Shown here in pieces: positions 6,235 to 8,450 of a stretch of DNA of 8,450 nucleotides. Each line of letters begins with the position of its first letter. Position 1 is the stretch's first letter. The stretch covers positions 1 to 8,450 of the forward strand of contig CALGUT010000049.1 in assembly GCA_937920335.1 (NCBI GenBank), in the 5' to 3' direction. Under the pieces are notes generated by a model. The model was not told the DNA's origin, did no database searches, and saw only the letters and a program-made list of their open reading frames with translations. The stretch comes from an uncultured Opitutales bacterium. Its GTDB lineage: Bacteria; Verrucomicrobiota; Verrucomicrobiia; Opitutales; UBA2995. The translations under genes were made by a program, and so were the position numbers.

Positions 6235-7686
6235 TCAGACCTTGTATTTCCAGCCCTTGCTATACTTGCGCTGGATGTACTTTTTCAGTTCTGGTTTACC
6301 CTTGATCTCCATTTTTTCGGCATCCCACTCGAGTTTCTCATTCGGTGAACGCTGAGCTATAACACCCAGTAGAATCGTTTCAGTGAATGGCCCTGCATGA
6401 TCGAAGTTAGATTGGCATTTCACGACATTTCCAACAACGGCATCATAAAATTCATCATAATTTTCCTGATTCGTCGCCCGAGGAATTGATTTCGCAGGCC
6501 AAGTGAATCCATCCACAGCTGTTGATGGGTTGATCACCCAATTCTCCTCGTGACGATGGAAAAACATTTTTCCTTTTTCGCCAATAATCACACAACCGTA
6601 GTCATCGAATGGACGTCCGTCCAATACCTCGGCGGAGGGGTGGTTGTATTCTTCACTACCCTTTACGAGCTTCCACGTCTTGGGGTCAAACTTCGCATCC
6701 AGGTAACCATCGTACCAATTAAAACGAACTCCTCGACTATGGGTATATTGATTAGGCTCAAATTCCCAGGTGATCTTGGAATTGATTGGAGGAGAGATAT
6801 CGGTCGCACCGGACTGCTCGGCCGTGACATTCTTAGGAGCACCTGGCATCAGCGCCCAGTGTGGCATGTCCATAATGTGACAAGCCATGTCCCCTAACGC
6901 TCCAGTTCCATACTCCCACCATCCACGCCAAGAAAAGGGTGCAATATTTTCATTATAATCGACGTGAGCCGCTGGTCCTACCCACTGCTTCCAATCAATC
7001 CACTCTGGAACCTTCTGCTTCGCAGGTGCCTTAGCAAACCCTTGAGACCAAATCGGGCGATTCGTCCAAATATGGACATCTCTTACTTGGCCGATAACGC
7101 CCGCACGGATGAGCTCAACGCAGCGACGCATATGATCTTCGGCGTGCGCTTGATTACCCATCTGGGTTTTAACGCCGGTTTCAGCAGCGATCTGAGCCAA
7201 CATACGCGCTTCCCAGATACCGTGTGTCAGTGGCTTTTGACAATAAATGTGCATACCAGCCTTCATCGCCATAGCAGAGGCATGAAAGTGGTGATGATCT
7301 GGGGTAGTCACCGTCACCGCATCGACTTTGCCCTCCATCTCGGAAATCATTTCGCGATAGTCTGTCCAGAATGGCACATCGTTATACCGTTCGCGGACTT
7401 CGAGCACAGACTTCAAACGGCGGTTGTTGGCGGCTTCACCGGTCAGCTTTTTGGCGTCCACGACATCGACAAGACCAACAATTTGAAAACCTGCGGCCTC
7501 ACAACCGGCGGTATCCGCCTTGCCCTTGCCGCCCGCACCGATAGCGACCAAGGTCGGCTTCGTGAGGTTGCCCCAGGCTGCGCTGGGAATAAATTGAAAG
7601 CCAAATGCAGCGGAGGCAGCAGTGGCTGAAACCTTCCCGAACTTACGACGAGAAATCTTAGGTGTATTTGTGGGTAGTTCTGACAT
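6235..7686 (-). CDS. Tat-exported Gfo/Idh/MocA family oxidoreductase
   Basis: This 483-residue NAD(P)-dependent sugar oxidoreductase has a twin-arginine signal: SRRKFGK at 12-18 followed by an Ala-rich hydrophobic segment to about 39 (PSAAWG). The Rossmann fold starts at 45 with TLVAIGAGGKG, giving the Gly-x-Gly-x-x-Gly of Gly50, Gly52 and Gly55. The family's usual Glu-Lys-Pro motif is Gln-Lys-Pro here (150-152, CQKPLTHG), a variant I recall from secreted Planctomycetes/Verrucomicrobia members. TTPDHHHFH (127-135) and GDMACHIMDMPHW (265-277) carry probable substrate and catalytic residues, with Asp266, His270 and Asp273 as candidates. The C-terminal half fits the bacterial-type Gfo/Idh/MocA C-terminal domain. 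The substrate is unknown. Members often bind cofactor tightly before export, and action in the periplasm is inferred from the signal. The gene lies 110 bp after an SDR gene with no terminator between, so the two may be co-transcribed. Confidence 0.93.
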   Translation of the reverse strand: MSELPTNTPKISRRKFGKVSATAASAAFGFQFIPSAAWGNLTKPTLVAIGAGGKGKADTAGCEAAGFQIVGLVDVVDAKKLTGEAANNRRLKSVLEVRERYNDVPFWTDYREMISEMEGKVDAVTVTTPDHHHFHASAMAMKAGMHIYCQKPLTHGIWEARMLAQIAAETGVKTQMGNQAHAEDHMRRCVELIRAGVIGQVRDVHIWTNRPIWSQGFAKAPAKQKVPEWIDWKQWVGPAAHVDYNENIAPFSWRGWWEYGTGALGDMACHIMDMPHWALMPGAPKNVTAEQSGATDISPPINSKITWEFEPNQYTHSRGVRFNWYDGYLDAKFDPKTWKLVKGSEEYNHPSAEVLDGRPFDDYGCVIIGEKGKMFFHRHEENWVINPSTAVDGFTWPAKSIPRATNQENYDEFYDAVVGNVVKCQSNFDHAGPFTETILLGVIAQRSPNEKLEWDAEKMEIKGKPELKKYIQRKYSKGWKYKV

Positions 7687-7717
7687 AAAGGCGAAGTGTG
7701 CGAAATCTATCGCCTTT
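7687..7717 (-). promoter_or_regulatory. Inverted repeat abutting the Gfo/Idh/MocA start codon
   Basis: A perfect 8-bp inverted repeat, AAAGGCGA and TCGCCTTT with a 15-nt spacer, ends at the base directly before the ATG at 7686. In mRNA it would place the whole ribosome-docking region inside a hairpin. A second TTCGC copy within the loop could pair with the 5' arm instead, so two mutually exclusive folds are possible. The repeat could also be a DNA operator. No function is established. The rest of the 110-bp gap (7718-7796) shows no convincing promoter. Confidence 0.4.
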
Positions 7718-7796
7718 GTCCAGCAGGAGATTCGGTCAGCAACTGAAATTATCTAACATAGGAAGAAAATGATGTGATCGGGCAATCCTCGGAGCA

Positions 7797-8450
7797 TCAA
7801 AGATCAACCATATTCCTCCAAGACCACTTCGGCTGAAAACCAAATTCCTGCTTTGCACGTGTGTTACTTAACAGGGTTTCAAACTCGCCCAATTCCTTCG
7901 TGATCGGTGTATCCGGAAACACTTCCTCCAGCAGCCCTTTACTGGATCGATTCATGACGGTGTCATCAGCAGCGATTATATAGGGACGGGAACCGGGCAG
8001 GTCCGCCTCCAAGGCCAGTCGACACGCCTGCGCCAAATCCCGAGGATCGATATAACCCCAAAGATTCCACTTTCGTTCAAAAGGCTTGTCCTGCCAAGTT
8101 GGGAACTTCTGATACATCTCCTCGGTGATTATATTGGAAATCCGAAACGACTGAATCGACATGCTATGCCAACGGGCAAACTGGTCGGCCATGGATTCTC
8201 CCACAACTTTGGATAGTGAGTAATGGGAGTTTGAATACGGGTAATGATCTTCATCGATCGGCACATATTGGGGCTTGGGATTATCAAAAGGCAGTCCCAG
8301 AACGGTCTCACTGGAAGCGGACACGATGTGTTTCACTCCCTTGATCGCTGCAGCCTGAAATACATTATAAGTACTCAGGGTGTTGTTATTGAAAGTCGAT
8401 GACTCGGACTGAATCTGATCATTGGGAATAGCCCCCATATGTACGATGCC
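7797..8450 (-). CDS. Extended-SDR NAD-dependent epimerase/dehydratase-like protein, 5' end outside window
   Basis: The visible 217 codons encode the larger C-terminal part of an extended short-chain dehydrogenase. The frame is open to the right edge: four codons (Gly-Ile-Val-His) precede the first visible Met and match the beta-4 motif (V-x-H-x-A/G) that follows the Rossmann start in this family. The true start therefore lies beyond the window, and roughly 60-70 residues with the Gly-rich cofactor motif are missing. IVSASSETVLG supplies the catalytic Ser, and HYSLSKVVGE gives Tyr-x-x-x-Lys (residues 77 and 81 of the fragment). WGYIDPRDLAQACRLALE is the usual domain-swap helix region. Length and layout fit sugar epimerases/dehydratases and uronate-dehydrogenase-like enzymes, but no substrate-specific motif is recognised. 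It is upstream of and possibly co-transcribed with the Gfo/Idh/MocA gene. Confidence 0.88.
   Translation of the reverse strand, partial: GIVHMGAIPNDQIQSESSTFNNNTLSTYNVFQAAAIKGVKHIVSASSETVLGLPFDNPKPQYVPIDEDHYPYSNSHYSLSKVVGESMADQFARWHSMSIQSFRISNIITEEMYQKFPTWQDKPFERKWNLWGYIDPRDLAQACRLALEADLPGSRPYIIAADDTVMNRSSKGLLEEVFPDTPITKELGEFETLLSNTRAKQEFGFQPKWSWRNMVDL

Noticed and set aside
6964..7629. A 221-codon open frame on the plus strand
   Set aside because: It is antisense to the well-supported Gfo/Idh/MocA gene, its translation shows no domain pattern, and it arises from the codon bias of the opposite strand.

Overview
The window looks like part of a carbohydrate-uptake locus from a Gram-negative environmental bacterium, most likely a Verrucomicrobiota member of the Opitutae type. 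That assignment is inferred from the combination of genes: a TonB receptor with an N-terminal STN domain, a FecI/FecR-like sigma/anti-sigma pair, a Tat-exported Gfo/Idh/MocA oxidoreductase with a QKP motif, and a DUF4962-type lyase. No rRNA or other marker gene is present to confirm it. No start codon has a convincing Shine-Dalgarno sequence. No tRNA, rRNA, CRISPR array, insertion sequence or phage gene is seen.

All six genes lie on the minus strand, so transcription runs from high to low coordinates. First comes a 5'-truncated extended-SDR (NAD-dependent epimerase/dehydratase-like) gene (7797-8450). It is followed after 110 bp by a complete Tat-exported Gfo/Idh/MocA oxidoreductase (6235-7686) that ends at a good intrinsic terminator (6176-6208). 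Next is a regulatory pair whose reading frames overlap by four bases: an ECF sigma factor (5548-6078) and a FecR-like anti-sigma factor (4469-5551). A 181-bp gap leads to a large TonB-dependent receptor of 1164 residues (793-4287), which ends at a second strong terminator (746-780). Last is the N-terminal 230 codons of a secreted DUF4962/heparinase II-like protein (1-691), which runs off the left edge.

Taken together, the middle block reads as a trans-envelope signalling circuit. The receptor would sense and import an oligosaccharide, its STN domain would contact the FecR-like protein, and the sigma factor would be released to transcribe target genes. The lyase at the left edge would depolymerise a glycan, perhaps a uronic-acid-containing one. 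The two oxidoreductases on the right would process sugars. The substrate is not identifiable from this window.

The most unusual feature is a second signal-peptide-like segment inside the receptor (residues 140-167). It begins with its own ATG and lies between the STN domain and the TonB-box/plug region. Other points worth checking are two EF-hand-like acidic loops in the receptor barrel and an inverted repeat abutting the start codon of the Gfo/Idh gene.
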